From SIG459 sp045631645 (GTDB lineage Bacteria > Bacillota > Clostridia > Oscillospirales > Oscillospiraceae): a stretch of 14,918 bases of DNA. Location of the stretch: NCBI GenBank assembly GCA_045631645.1, contig JAZQVC010000029.1, positions 1 to 14,918 of the forward strand, given 5' to 3'. Made by a program: the position numbers and the translations under genes. Positions 1 through 12,800 of this stretch are shown here, piece by piece (position 1 is the first letter of the stretch; every line of letters begins with the position of its first letter). The notes below the pieces were generated by a model. The model had not been told where the DNA came from. It searched no databases and was given only the letters and a program-made list of their open reading frames with translations.

Positions 1-1
1 G

Positions 2-883
2 CCCAAGATTTGGGACCTCTCCATGCCCTGGGGCTGGGATACCCCCCTGTGGCCCTTCCCCGGCGCCCGCTCTGACCTGAACTTCCCCCGCGGCCAGTAT
101 CTCGAGCGTTTCCACAAGAGAACCTGCACCTACACCGGTACCCTCCATGCTGGTACCCACTGCGACGCTCCCAACCACACCCTCCACGAGGAAGAGGTTG
201 ATCGCGCACGTTACGGCTACACCCTCGCTGAGCTCCCCCTGGAGCACTGCATCGGTTCCGGCGTTATCGTAGACCTTCGCTGGATGGCTGAAGAGTTCGA
301 GAAGGCTTTCAACGCTGCTGAAGGCGATCCCGCACGCATGGGCGAGTGGGCTGAGACTCCCGACAAGAAGGGCGTTATCTGGCACATCATCACTCCCGAA
401 GATGTTCAGGCAGCTCTCGATAAGGACGGCCTTGAGATCCGCGAGAACGACTGGGTTATCCTCAACACCGGTTTCCATCACTACTGGAGAAAGAACAACG
501 ATAAGTACTACAACTACTATGCTGGTAACGGTCCCGAGCTGGCAAAGTGGCTGATGTTCGAAAAGAAGATCAAGGGTATCTCCGGTACCTACGGCGCATC
601 CGACTCTGTCGTATGGCACTGCCCCGCTCGTGAGCAGATGCCCTGGCTCGCCAACAACTACAAGCTGGCTACCGGCCGTGACATCGACGTTGACTATCCC
701 GACTATGAGCCCTGCCACAGACTCTATGGCCAGCACGGTGTTATCGCTGTTGAGAACGCCGGCGGTGACATCGATGAGATCACCGGCAAGCGCATGACCA
801 TCGCTGCATTCCCCTTCCGCTGCGAAGCTGCTGACGGCGGTTTCGTCCGTCTCGTTGCTTGGGAAGAGGGCACCCAGTGGTAA
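2..883 (+). CDS. Cyclase family metallohydrolase (kynurenine formamidase/isatin hydrolase-like), 5'-truncated
   Basis: The open frame runs off the left edge. Residues before the first internal ATG at 23 read PKIWDLS, which matches the usual N-terminal start of this family (I-x-D-L-S), and no ribosome binding site precedes that ATG, so the true start lies upstream. The metal-binding signature HAGTHCDAPNH is present, with the His/His/Asp ligand pattern, and a late G-V-I-A-V-E-N segment supplies the conserved Glu. Family members (cyclase fold, PF04199) are cytosolic metal-dependent hydrolases that open amide, lactam or ester bonds, for example N-formylkynurenine or isatin. The exact substrate cannot be read from sequence. 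The downstream dehydrogenase and sodium symporter share its strong codon bias, which suggests a common catabolic pathway. The visible part is about 294 residues, slightly longer than typical formamidases, as in the larger uncharacterised branch. Family call is firm; substrate unknown. Confidence 0.9.
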   Translation, partial: PKIWDLSMPWGWDTPLWPFPGARSDLNFPRGQYLERFHKRTCTYTGTLHAGTHCDAPNHTLHEEEVDRARYGYTLAELPLEHCIGSGVIVDLRWMAEEFEKAFNAAEGDPARMGEWAETPDKKGVIWHIITPEDVQAALDKDGLEIRENDWVILNTGFHHYWRKNNDKYYNYYAGNGPELAKWLMFEKKIKGISGTYGASDSVVWHCPAREQMPWLANNYKLATGRDIDVDYPDYEPCHRLYGQHGVIAVENAGGDIDEITGKRMTIAAFPFRCEAADGGFVRLVAWEEGTQW

Positions 884-3800
884 GTTAAGAAGCCAAAAGC
901 TTCTGCCGAAAGTCGGTTTGATTTATGAATACATAAGCTGACCGCCTAACGGTTTAATTCAGTTTACTCAATCTTGCCTCACAAGCCTTTTGTGGGGCAA
1001 GATGCACGTAAAGATATTAAAAACCCACGGAATAAGGAGATAGTTTTAAATGAAAACTCTCGCTGATATCAAAAAGATTGCCGTTCTGGGCGCCGGCACC
1101 ATGGGCCCCGGAATTGCTCAGACCTATGCAATGGGCGGCTACGAGGTCACCATGTGGACCCGCAGCGAATCCACCCGCGACAAGGCTCTCGTTTCTCTGA
1201 AGAGCCAGCTGGACACCTTTGAAGAGGAAGGCCTGCTCACCGAGAGCAAGGAGACTATCCTCAATCGTGTCAGCTTCGCACTCACCGTTGAAGAGGCCGT
1301 TGCAGGCGCCGACTTCATCCAGGAGACCATCGTTGAAAAGCGTGACGCTAAGGAAGTTCTCTATGCTCAGCTGGCAGCATGCGTTCCCTCCGATGTCATC
1401 ATCGCTTCCAACACCTCTGCTCTGAACATCTTCGAAGTTGTTCCCGAGCAGCTCCTCCCCCAGATGATCATCTGCCACTGGTATGCTCCTCCTCATGTCA
1501 TTCCTCTCGTTGAGGTTGTCAAGAGCGAGTCTGCTCCCCAGGAGTACGCTGACATCGCTGTCACCATGCTCAACAACTGCGGCAAGACCGCTGTTTTCAT
1601 GAAGAAGTTCATCAAGGGCTACATCGTCAACCGTCTCCAGCAGTGCCTCAACCAGGAAGTTTTCTTCCTCCTCGATGGCGGCTACTGCGATGCTGAGGCT
1701 ATTGACCTTGCTGCCAAGGCTTCCTTCATCCCCCGTGCATGCGTCCTCGGTCTCTGCAAGCGCATGGACTTCGGCGGCGTTGACATGACCTTCAATAACT
1801 TCAAGAACAAGTCCTACGCAGCTCCCCAGTGGGATAATCCTCCCACCACCCTTCAGACCCTCGTTGATGCCAACAAGCTTGGTATCAAGACCGGCGAAGG
1901 CTTCTACAGCTACGAAGGCGTTGACATGGAAGCTCTCAAGGCAAAGCGCGATAAGCAGCTCTTCGAGATCTTCAATGTAACTAAGAAGTTCATGGCTGAC
2001 CCCGTGTGATGCCGGATCTTTTGCGCCGTACCCGCGTTGTGAACGCTTGAAATACAAGAAAGTATTCCTGCGCGCCCACGCCTTGGTGCGACACAAAATC
2101 TCTCGCCATCATGTATGGGCAAAATCTCTCGACCTTATGGTGTAGCCGTAGGGCGGGGGCTTGCTCCCGCCGACCATAAACCGAAGCAGTGTCCGAAATT
2201 CTTTCGGGCGCTGCTTCGGGACAACAAACATCCGTAGAAGACCATCGATGACCAAGGGGCAGCAGCCCCCTGACACACTATGCTGTCACTTGTTCGTCGA
2301 TGGTACGAAATAAGAAAAAATAAAATATTGCGAAAAGAAAGAGGATTCGATTAAAAATGTCTACTCAGCTTATAGTCATTATTATCTACTTCGTCATCAC
2401 CGTTCTCATCGGTGTTCTCTCCGGCCGCAAGAGCAAGGGCGCTGACTCCTTCGTTGGCGCACAGATGGGCCTTCTGGCTATCGTTTGCGCTTCCACCGGT
2501 GAGTGGCTCGGCGGCACCGCAACCACCGGTGTTTCCGAATACGGTTTCAACTACGGTCTCTCCGGCGCTTGGTACACCATTGCTAACGCAGTTGGTACCA
2601 TGTTCCTGGGTCTCTGCTTTGCAAAGCTCTACCGTTGCGTTGACTCCGTTACCGTTCCCGGCATCATCCAGCAGTTCTTCGGCAGAAAGGCTCGCACCGT
2701 TTCTTCCGCTCTGCTGATCTTCGTTATGCTGGCTGTTGGTCTTTCCCAGATGGTCGCTGCAGGTAAGCTCGGCGTTGCCATTCTCGGCCTTGACTTCAAC
2801 GTCACCTGCATCATCTTCGCAGTTATCTTCATCGTCTACACTCTCGCAGGCGGTATGAAGGCTGTTGCTGCTACCAACACCCTCCACCTCTTCGTCATGT
2901 ACGCCGGCGCTATCCTCGGTGTTGTCATGGTCGTAAGCAAGCTGGGCGGCTGGAGCGAGTTCGTTTCCGGTATCCACGCTGTTGAGGCTGACGCTCTTGC
3001 CAACGGCGCAGAGCTGGGCGACAAGTGCACCAACTACTTCAACATGTTCACCATCGGTGGCTCCAAGGTTTCTTCCTGGATCATCGCTTCCCTCTTCGGT
3101 GCTTGCACCGCTCAGGCCGGTATCCAGCCCGTTCTCGCTTCCAAGGACGTTCCCACCGCAAAGAAGGCTTGCATCATCACCGCTTTCGTTGTTGCTCCCT
3201 TCGGCTTTGCTACCGCTCTCCTCGGTATGGGTGCTAAGGTTCTCTCCTTCAACGGCAACCTGCTGGGTCTTGACGGCGTAAACGTCACCGACGCAAAGCA
3301 GGCTCTCTTCACCCTCATGATGAACCTCCCCGGCTGGGCTGGCGGTCTCATCCTTGCATCCCTCCTGGCTGCAATTCTCTCCACCGTTTCCCCCATCATC
3401 CTCTCCGCTGGTACCATGTTCACCAAGGACATCTATCAGGGCGTTCTGAAGAAGGATGCTACCGACGCTCAGGTTCTCCGCATGGGTCGTCTCACCACCG
3501 CTCTCTCCGGCATCATCTGCTGCGTTGCAGCTATGGGCCTTGTTAATGCTTCCGCAGTTCTTGACCTTGTTTACGCTGCTTACTCTCTCCGCGGCGCTCT
3601 CTTCATCGTCATCCTCTTCGGTATCTACACCAAGATCGCTTCTCAGCGCGCTTCCATCTGGTCCATGTGGGCTACCGGTATCGTTGCTATCGGCTGGGTT
3701 GCTATCAAGCTCATCACCGGTTCTTACCTCATCGCAGGCGTAACCGAGACCTACGCAGCAGCTGCTGTTGCTGTTGTCGCTACCATCGTATTCTCCCTGA

Positions 3801-6800
3801 TCTTCAAGCCCTCTGCTGAGGAAGCTGCTGAAAAGGCAGAAAAGATGGCTGCTCTCAAGGAAAAGATGGCTAAGGCCTAATTTCCCCAAAGCTTATAAGT
3901 ACATAAAAAGGCTGTACCCAATTCGGGTACAGCCTTTTTTATATTCAAAGCCTTCCCCTTGGGGAAGGTGGCTGCCCGAAGGGCAGACGGATGAGGTGTT
4001 TGAAGGCTCCCTTGTGTAAAGGGAGCTGTCAGCGAAGCTGACTGAGGGATTGTCTTTTCGTATTGTCTCCGACGGCCATATTCTTTTCGTGTGGACGAAA
4101 AGAATATGGAAAGAAAAGTCCACCAAAGAGGGGGCGCAGAAAGCCCCCTCTTTGGAAACACCCCTCGGTGCAGAGGTGGAAATGGCATCGTGCCACATAA
4201 TAAGCGCCTAAACCTTAGTGTGCTTCCCTCGTTTTCCGCTCAGGACGCTGCTGCCTTTTGGCGCCTGTTCGGCGCCACCGGGATTTCACCTCGTTATGAT
4301 TGTAGGGGCGGACCGATGTGTCCGCCCACCAAAGCCTCCCCTATCAGGGGATGTGGCTTCGCAAAGCGAAGACGGAGAGGTTTCACCGCCTTCTCCTTGC
4401 CCGAAGGGCAGACGGATGAGGTGTTATTCTTTGGGGCGTCGGGGACGCCGACCCCTACGAAACCGGCTGACCATCGCGCCACCTATTTCCACCCTCCGTA
4501 GGGCGCGATGACTCGGCGCGCCGCCAAAGCCTTCCCCTTGGGGAAGGTAGCATTTGCACCGCAAAATAAGAAGGCGATGCTATGGCATCGCCTTCTTATT
4601 CAATATATAAGCTTTGCTATAAGCAGCATTATTGCTAGCAGGACAAAGTTTACGGGTAAGAAAAGCTTCAGGAATTTTCCGTTGCTGCCTTTTCCGCCGG
4701 AAGCGTAGATTTTCATGGAAATGAGGCTTGCAAGGCTTGCAATGGGAGTGCCGAGACCGCCGATATTCACGCCGATGAGCAAATCCCTGCCGTTTTCGGT
4801 GAAGCCGGAGAGCAGCACCGCGGCGGGAACATTGCTGATTACCTGACTGAGCAAGGCGCCGAGAACCATCTCTCTGCCTGCAATGGCCTCCGAAAGGAGG
4901 GCGCGGACGCTTTCGATGCGGCCAATGTTGCCAACGAAAATGAAGAAGCAGCAGAAAGTGAGCAAAAGCATGAAGTCCGCTTTTATGAGAAGACGGCGAT
5001 CAAAGATAAGGCAAAGAACAATGAAAAGCGGCAGAAGAACAAACCATTCAATAACGCGGAAGACAACAAGCATACTCAAAAGGAAGAGCGCTGCGCTGAA
5101 GACGAGTCCGCGGATGCGCAAAATGGGAGTTTCACCGATGTTCACCTCAAGCTTTTCGCTTTTTAGGAAAAGGCACAGCAGGGCGATCAAAACTGCGCTT
5201 ATCAGGCAGATTGGCGCGGTGGCGGCGAGGAAATCTCCCATTCCCATGGAATAATGGGAAAAGAGGTGGATGTTCTGGGGGTTGCCAGGGGGAGTGAGCA
5301 TGCTGCCCAAGTTGGCAGCCAGAGTCTGGAGGACAACAACGGGGAGGATGAGCTTGGTTTTTCCCGCTGTGCCCAAAACCGCAATGGCAAAGGGAACGAA
5401 GGTCAAAAGAGCTACATCGTTTGTTATCAGCATGCTTGAGAAAAAGCAAAGTCCCACGAGAACGAAGGTCAATGCGCGGGCGCTTTTGGAGCGAATGCAA
5501 AGCTTATGGGCAAGAAATGCGAAAGTGCCCGCCCTGCCGAAGCCTGCGACCGCCGCCATAAGGCAGTAGAGAAGGGCGATGGTGCGCAGGTCGATGTATT
5601 CAAGATAGAGGGCGTCGGGCTTGACGAAAAAGCAGCTTACTGCCGCAGCAAGGGCGGAAACGCAGAGCACTGGCTCTTTTTTAATAAACTTTTTTATTTT
5701 ATTCAAGGAAAAATCTCCTTTGTGATTTAATCTTATCCGAGGGCATATTCTACCACGGCGGAGAGCGCTTTTCCAGACTTTTTAACAATTTTTGACAGAT
5801 TAAAAATGCTTGTGCTATACTGAGGGAAATCCAAGAGAGAAGGGATAAGAATATGAAAGAAAAATCCCCCATCAAAAGAATAGGTTTTATGGAAAAATTC
5901 GGCTTTGGAACATTTTCTACCGCCAGTAATGTTGTTTTCAACTTCAAAGACCTTTTCTATCTGTTTTTCCTGACCAACGTTATGGGCATTTCCGTTTTCC
6001 ACGCAGGTCTTATAACCGGCGTTGGTATGGTATGGGATGCTATCAACGACCCTCTTGTGGGATACTGGGCAGTTAATCACCGCTTCAAAAACGGTGAGCA
6101 GTGCCGACCTTTCGCCATTTGGTGCGCTGTGCCCTGGGCGGTGACCACTGTGCTGATGTTCACCTGCTTCAATGTGGCCTATGCGCTGAAGCTGGCGATT
6201 GCTATGGTGATTTACTTCCTTTTCGAGCTTTTCAACACCTTTGTTGCAATTCCCTATAATTCCATGGGCAGCCTTGCAACAAATCTGGATACTGACCGCC
6301 GCGCAATCAATGTTGCCCGCAATCTGGGCGGATGCGTTGGTTCGGGCATAGGCGGCGTGGCTCTTTATCCTCTGCTGAGACTTTTTGGCGGTCTGGACGC
6401 AGCGGGCAACATCCTTGCCGGCGATCCCGGAAAGCGTGCATTTCTCTATGCGGCAATGGTGATGGGTCTTGTGTGCATAATCGGCAGCCTTGTTCACTAT
6501 TTCACCACCCGTGAGAGAGTTAAGCAGATCAGCGAGGATGAAAGCAAGCTGAGCGTCAAAGAAGTTGCAAAAATGCTTCTTGGCAGCCGCAGCTGGGTTA
6601 TGAACACCCTCTATATAGTCTGCTATAATATTCTCAACCTGCTCATTATGAGCACCCTTAACTATTATGCCACCTATATCATAGGCTCTTCCGCGGCTTC
6701 CACCCCCCTGATGGCCATGTATCTGGCGGCAAGCATTTTGTTCACCTTCCTGAGCATACCCATTGATAAGCGCCTTGGAAGACGCAAGACCATGATTTCC

Positions 6801-9800
6801 GCTGCGATAATTTATATTCTGGGCAAAATCTGGTTTATCATCAATCCTTACTCCATGGGTGCCATTTATATGAATGGCTTCACGGTTGCTTATTCTATGA
6901 GCATTGCCTTTGTTATGTTCAATACTAACCGCAACAATATTTCCGACCTGATCGAGTGGCAGAGCGGAAGACGCATAGACAGCCTTGTTTCCACCGGTGA
7001 TAATCTGGCAGCAAAGCTGGCAAAGGCTGCCGCAAATCTGGCCATGACGGGCGCTCTTGCCCTTGCGGGCTTTGATGCGGAAATTGCAACCCAGCCCCCT
7101 GCCGCAATCAACACCATCTGCGCTCTGCTGGGATGGGTTCCTGCAATTCTTGCCGTTGCCATGCTGGCGGTTGTTATTTTCCATCCCATCGAAAAGGAAA
7201 TGGCCGAGATGGATAAGTCAAGGGAGGCAGCATAATGATAGTTGCCTGCATCATAGTCGGAGCGCTTGTGCTTCTTGCCGCTGTGGTGCTTATCCGCACT
7301 GCGGCGCTGAAAGCCCCTCCGCGCCCCGAGAGAAGCTATGTTCCCAACGCGGAGCTTGAAAAAGCCTGCGCAGAAAAGCTGGGGGCAATGGTTCGAGTTC
7401 CCACCGTTTCCAAAAATGAGGACGAGGATCTCAGTGAGTTTTACCGTCTTCATGAGGAAATGGAGAGGATTTTCCCTCTCATTCATAAAAATCTTGAAAA
7501 AACCCTTCTCGGCGGCAACCTTATCTACCGATGGAAGGGAAAAGACAGCAGCGCAAAGCCCATTTTGCTGATGGGTCATCAGGATGTTGTCCCGGCCTCC
7601 GACGATGGCTGGAGCGTTGGCGCATTCAGCGGCACGGTTAAAGAGGATGGCTGCATCTATGGACGCGGCGCTATGGACTGCAAAAGCACCATGCTTGTGG
7701 AGCTGGAGGCGGTGGAGCGCCTTCTGGCCGAGGGCTTCGTGCCCCAATGCGATGTCTATCTTGAATATTCCATCAATGAGGAATCCAGCGGCGCAGGCGC
7801 AGCCATGGCGGTTGAATGGTTTAAGGAAAGAGGAATAACCTTTGCCATAGTGCTTGACGAGGGTGGCGCCGTTATGGAAGGAGCCGTTTCGGGAATGGAT
7901 AGACCCTATGCGGTGATAGGATTCACCGAAAAGGGTTATATGGATGTTAAAATAAGCGCCCCGGGCAAGGGCGGCCATTCCAGCACTCCCCCAAGAAACA
8001 CCCCTTCGGCAAGGCTCTTTGCCTTCGCGGCGGAAGTTGAGCGCCGCAGAGGCTTCCGCAAAGCGCTTATACCCGAAACCGAAGCAATGTTTGCCGCAAT
8101 GGCGCCTTCTTTCAACTTCGGCTTGAGAATGATTTTGGGAAATCTCTGGCTTTTCCGCGGCGTTCTCAAAAAGGTGATGCCCCGCATCTCCCCCTTTGGT
8201 GAGGCAATTTTGGCAACAACCTGCTGCTTCACCATGATGGAAGGCTCCGATGCCCCCAATGTTATCCCCAACGAGCCTTATCTTGTGGCGAATTTAAGAC
8301 CGAGTGTTCATCAAAACTGCGAGGAAAGCCTCAAAGTTTTGAAAAAGTATGCGGATAAGTATGATCTGAAGCTTGAAGTTCTGACAAAAAGAGATGCTTC
8401 CCCTGTTTCGAACATCGCTTCGAAGGAATATGCGTATCTTTGCAAGTGCATCCGCCAGCATTATCCCGATTGCGGAGTTTCCCCCTATGTTATCATGGGT
8501 GGAACTGATTGCCGCCATTACCACGCCATAAGCGAAAACGCCCTGCGCTTCTCTCCCGTGAGAATGACCGATGTCCAGATGGCAAGCTGCCATGCTGTGG
8601 ACGAAAATGTTTCTGTGGACTCTCTTGCTGAGGGCGTGGAGTTTTTCATCCGCTTCCTGAAAGGCTGGGAAATATAAATTCAGCAAAATAATAAGGACGC
8701 AGCATAATTTTTGCTGCGTCCTTATTTTATTTTAGATAAAAGTTTCGCGGCGATGTCGCGGCTTGTGTTTTTCAGGGAGAGAATTTTTTCCGTGGGGAAT
8801 GCTGAAGCTTCGGGAAGAGCCTTTGCGGCAGAGTCTATCATTTCAAAAAGCTTCGTTTCCGTAAGGGCGTTGGCAGCTGCAAAATTGCCGCGGCCTATAT
8901 ATTTCAAAAATGCGGCAACTTTGGGGTCATAGCTTATGCCAACTGTGGGCACTGCATTTTTTGCTGCGAAAACAAGGGCGTGAAGGCGCACGCCTACGAG
9001 CATATTCATTTTGGAGATGAGCCCTGCGGTTTCCTTGGCGGAAAAGCGCTCTTTGATTATAACTGGAGAATATTTGCATAGCTCTGCCACTTTTGCGGCG
9101 AAAGCGGAATCCTCTTGGGCGTTCATGGGGAGAAACACGCTTTTGAGCCCATGTTTTTCATAAGCATAATCGCTGGCGCGGGAAAAAAGCTCTGCCTTTC
9201 GGGGAAAATCCCCCCAAGGTCTAAGGCAAAAGCAAATATAATTTTCCCCTTCTTCAAGGCCACACTTTTGCATAAGAGAGCGGAGATAAGATTGGTTTAT
9301 ATCCTCGATGAAAAGGGCGGGGTCGGTGGCGGAGACTATTTCGGGAGAGCTTATGCCGAGCGAGCGAAGGGTCTCGCGGGATTCTTCTTCCCGCAAAGTG
9401 ATGGCGTCAACGGAGGAATTTATGATTCTCGCGGCCTTTTTGCGGTTAGCTTTCTTGCGGAGCGGGCCTATGCCGCAGCCGTACATCATAACTGAGCAGC
9501 CGCGCTTTTTCGCAAGGCGAAGACAGAAAAGATAGTAAAGAAGGCTTCGGGTGGAGCTAATGTCCTGAATAAGTGTGCCGCCGCCGCTGATGAAAAGGGC
9601 GCAGGAGCGAAGAGCTTTCCAAAGGGCGGGGAGGTTGAAGCTATGGAGAGATTCCACCGCGTGCTTTGCGGCGGTTTCTTTGGGATTGCGGCTCAGCACA
9701 CAGATGGGCATGGAGGGGTCGAGACTCCTCAAATCGGACAAAATTCCGCTGAGAGCCGCTTCGTCGCCTATGTTGCCCATGCCGTGGGCACCGGAGATGA

Positions 9801-12800
9801 TAACTCCGCGCCGAGGGAGAGGAGAGGGAAGTTTTGCTTTCAATGCCGCCTCCAAAATAACTTGTTAATTGAATAAAAATAAGATACAATCAAAATAGAC
9901 TTTTATTATACTCCGCAGGCATTTTTTAGTCAACAGACCCCCTGCCTGCGCCTTGCAACGGAGAAATTTATGACACGAATTTATCTTATACGCCACGGTG
10001 AAGCGGAGGGAAATCTTTACCGCCGCGCACAGGGACATTATGAAGCAGATATAACCGCAAAAGGCCACCGTCAGATAGCTGCCCTTGCTGAGCGCTTTAA
10101 GGATGTTCATCTGGACGCCCTTTATTCAAGCGACCTGCGCCGCACGAGAATAACCGCAGGGGCTATAACCAAATATCATGACCTGAAGCTGAATCTTGAG
10201 CCCCAGCTTCGGGAAGTTTGCCTTGGCAAGTGGGAGGATGTTCCCTGGGGCAATCTCAGTTATGATTATCCCGAAGCAATGATCGCTTTCAATGATGATC
10301 CCGAAGCATGGAGCGCAGAGGGAGCGGAGAGCTTTGGCGGACTGAAAAAGCGCATGGTTTCCGCAATTTTGCGCCTTGCCGCCGCCCATGAGGGTCAGAC
10401 TATTGCCTGCATCAGCCATGGCATGGCAATACGCACCCTTCTCAGCTATATTTTAAATATACCCTCAAACAATATTCGCAGCATTCCCCATGGAGACAAT
10501 ACCGCCGTCAGCCTTATCGAGGTTGAGGGCGAGGATATAAAGGTGGTTTTCTATAACGACGCAAGCCATCTTGAGGGCGAACTCAGCACCTTTGCGCGAC
10601 AGAGTTGGTGGCGCAAGCCGGGGCTTCATGACGCGGACAATGTGAGATTTTGCCTTGTTGACCCCAAGAAAGACCCCGATACCTATCTGGAGTTTTATTC
10701 TGAGGCATGGATGGCAGTTCACGGCAGCCTTGAAGGCTTCTGTCCGGAGCTTTATCTGGAAAGCGCCTGCCGCCACTGCGAAGAAGACCCCCGCAGCCTT
10801 GCCGTTATAGTAAGAGGAGACGAGGTTGTCGGTCTCACAGAGCTTGATACCTGCCGCGGAAAAGCGGAGGGCTATGGCTGGATATGCCTTTGCTGCGTGA
10901 AGGAGGCTTACCGCCGCAGCCTACTGGGCGTTCAGCTTTTGGGTCACGCAGTGAGCGTGTTCCGCCGCATGGGCTATAAGAGCATCCGCCTCAGCGTTTT
11001 CCCTGAAAACACAGCTGCGGTAAAGTTCTATACGGAAAACGGCTTTAAGAAAATCGGCTCTTCCGAAGGCTGCTTCGGAGCGCTGGATGTAATGGAAAAG
11101 CTTATATAAAATGAAAGAGCGTATAAAACATCTGACTCTGCCAAAGGGCAGGCGGATAATCGCCATATCGGATATTCACGGCAATCTCCCCTATCTGGAG
11201 GGATTGCTTGAAAAGCTGCGCTTTAATGAGTCCGACATTCTCTTCATTCTGGGGGATTTTACGGAAAAAGGCCCTCGAAGTCTGGATACTCTCCGATATA
11301 TCATGGCTCTCAGCGAAAAATACAGCGTTTATACCCTCTGCGGCAACTGCGATATTTGGGCTCCTCTTATTGACGGAGAAATTGGCGAAGGGGCAGCAAG
11401 CGTGCTGCCTTATATGGAGCGCAAAAAATATTCTCTGGGACGCCAGATGTGCGCCGAAATGGGAATAGAGTTTTCTCCCGATATGGACTATGAGGCTTTT
11501 CGCGAAAGGGTTCTCAGCGAGTATAGCCGAGAAATGGATTTTCTCCGCGCTCTCCCAACTGTGGTTGATACAGGGGACTATGTTTTTGTCCATGGCGGCA
11601 TACCCGAAGAAAAGGGTGACGCGTGGAATTATATGAAATATGAGCGCTTTTCCCAGCTCGGAGAAGCGCAGGAGCGCTGGACAATTGTTGGCCACTGGCC
11701 TGTGATGCTCTATCATGAGGATACCGTTGAGGCAAATCCCGTATTTAACTTCGAAAAAAAGATAATTTCCATAGACGGAGGCTGCGTGCTTAAAGACGAT
11801 GGTCAGCTCAATGCCCTGATAATTCCCGAAGCGGGCAGCTTCGATTTTTCCTTCCTTGCTTATGACAGCTTTCCCCTTGCCCGAGTGGAGGGAGATCAGT
11901 CATCTTCCGAAAAAAGCTGGTATATTCGCTGGGGCGATGCAATGGTGGAGGTGCTCCGGAGGGGAGAAGAGTTTTCCCACTGCCGCCATGTCCGCACGGG
12001 CTATGAAATGGATATTCTCACAAAATACCTCTATGGAGATGGTCGTTTCTGCGAGGTCAATGACTGCACCGACTATGTCCTGCCCCTGAAAAAAGGGGAT
12101 ATTGTGTCCGTTGTTGAAGAAACAAGCCGCGGCTACTTCGTAAAGCATAAAGGAGTAAGCGGCTGGTACTTCGGCGAAATCGAGCGGATGTGAAGCTTTA
12201 ATGCCTCCCTTGCAAAGGGAGGTGGCCCGAATGGCCGGAGGGATTGGGTGAGGAGCCTTCCTCACAATGTCTCCGACGGCAATATTCTTTTTGTGCCAGC
12301 AAAAAGAATATTGAAAGAAAAACAGGCCAAAGAGGGGATGTACCCCCCCTCTTTGGAAACTCCCTCAGTGCGGAGGGAGAAACAGCAATGTGCCACATAA
12401 TCGGCCTCCCAAAACTATGGATTTCCCCTCGATTTCCGCTCGGGACGCTGCTGCGCCAAGGCGCCTGTTCGGCGCCGCGGGCGGTGTACCTCGTACCCTT
12501 TTTGGATTCTACATAAAACCCAATCAAAAAATCCCTTGATATTTAAAAGGATGACGCACTTATGACAAATCTTGATTTTCTCCCTGTTTCAAAAGACGAT
12601 ATGATTTCTCGCGGCTGGTGGTGGTATGACTTCCTCATCGTCAGCGGTGACGCCTATGTGGATCACCCCACCTTTGGCAGCGCCCTTATAGCCCGCCTCC
12701 TTGAAAACGCAGGCTATCGCGTGGCGTTTCTTGCCCAGCCCGACTGGCACAGCGCCGAGGATTTTCTCGCCATGGGTAGACCCAAACTGGGCGTTATGAT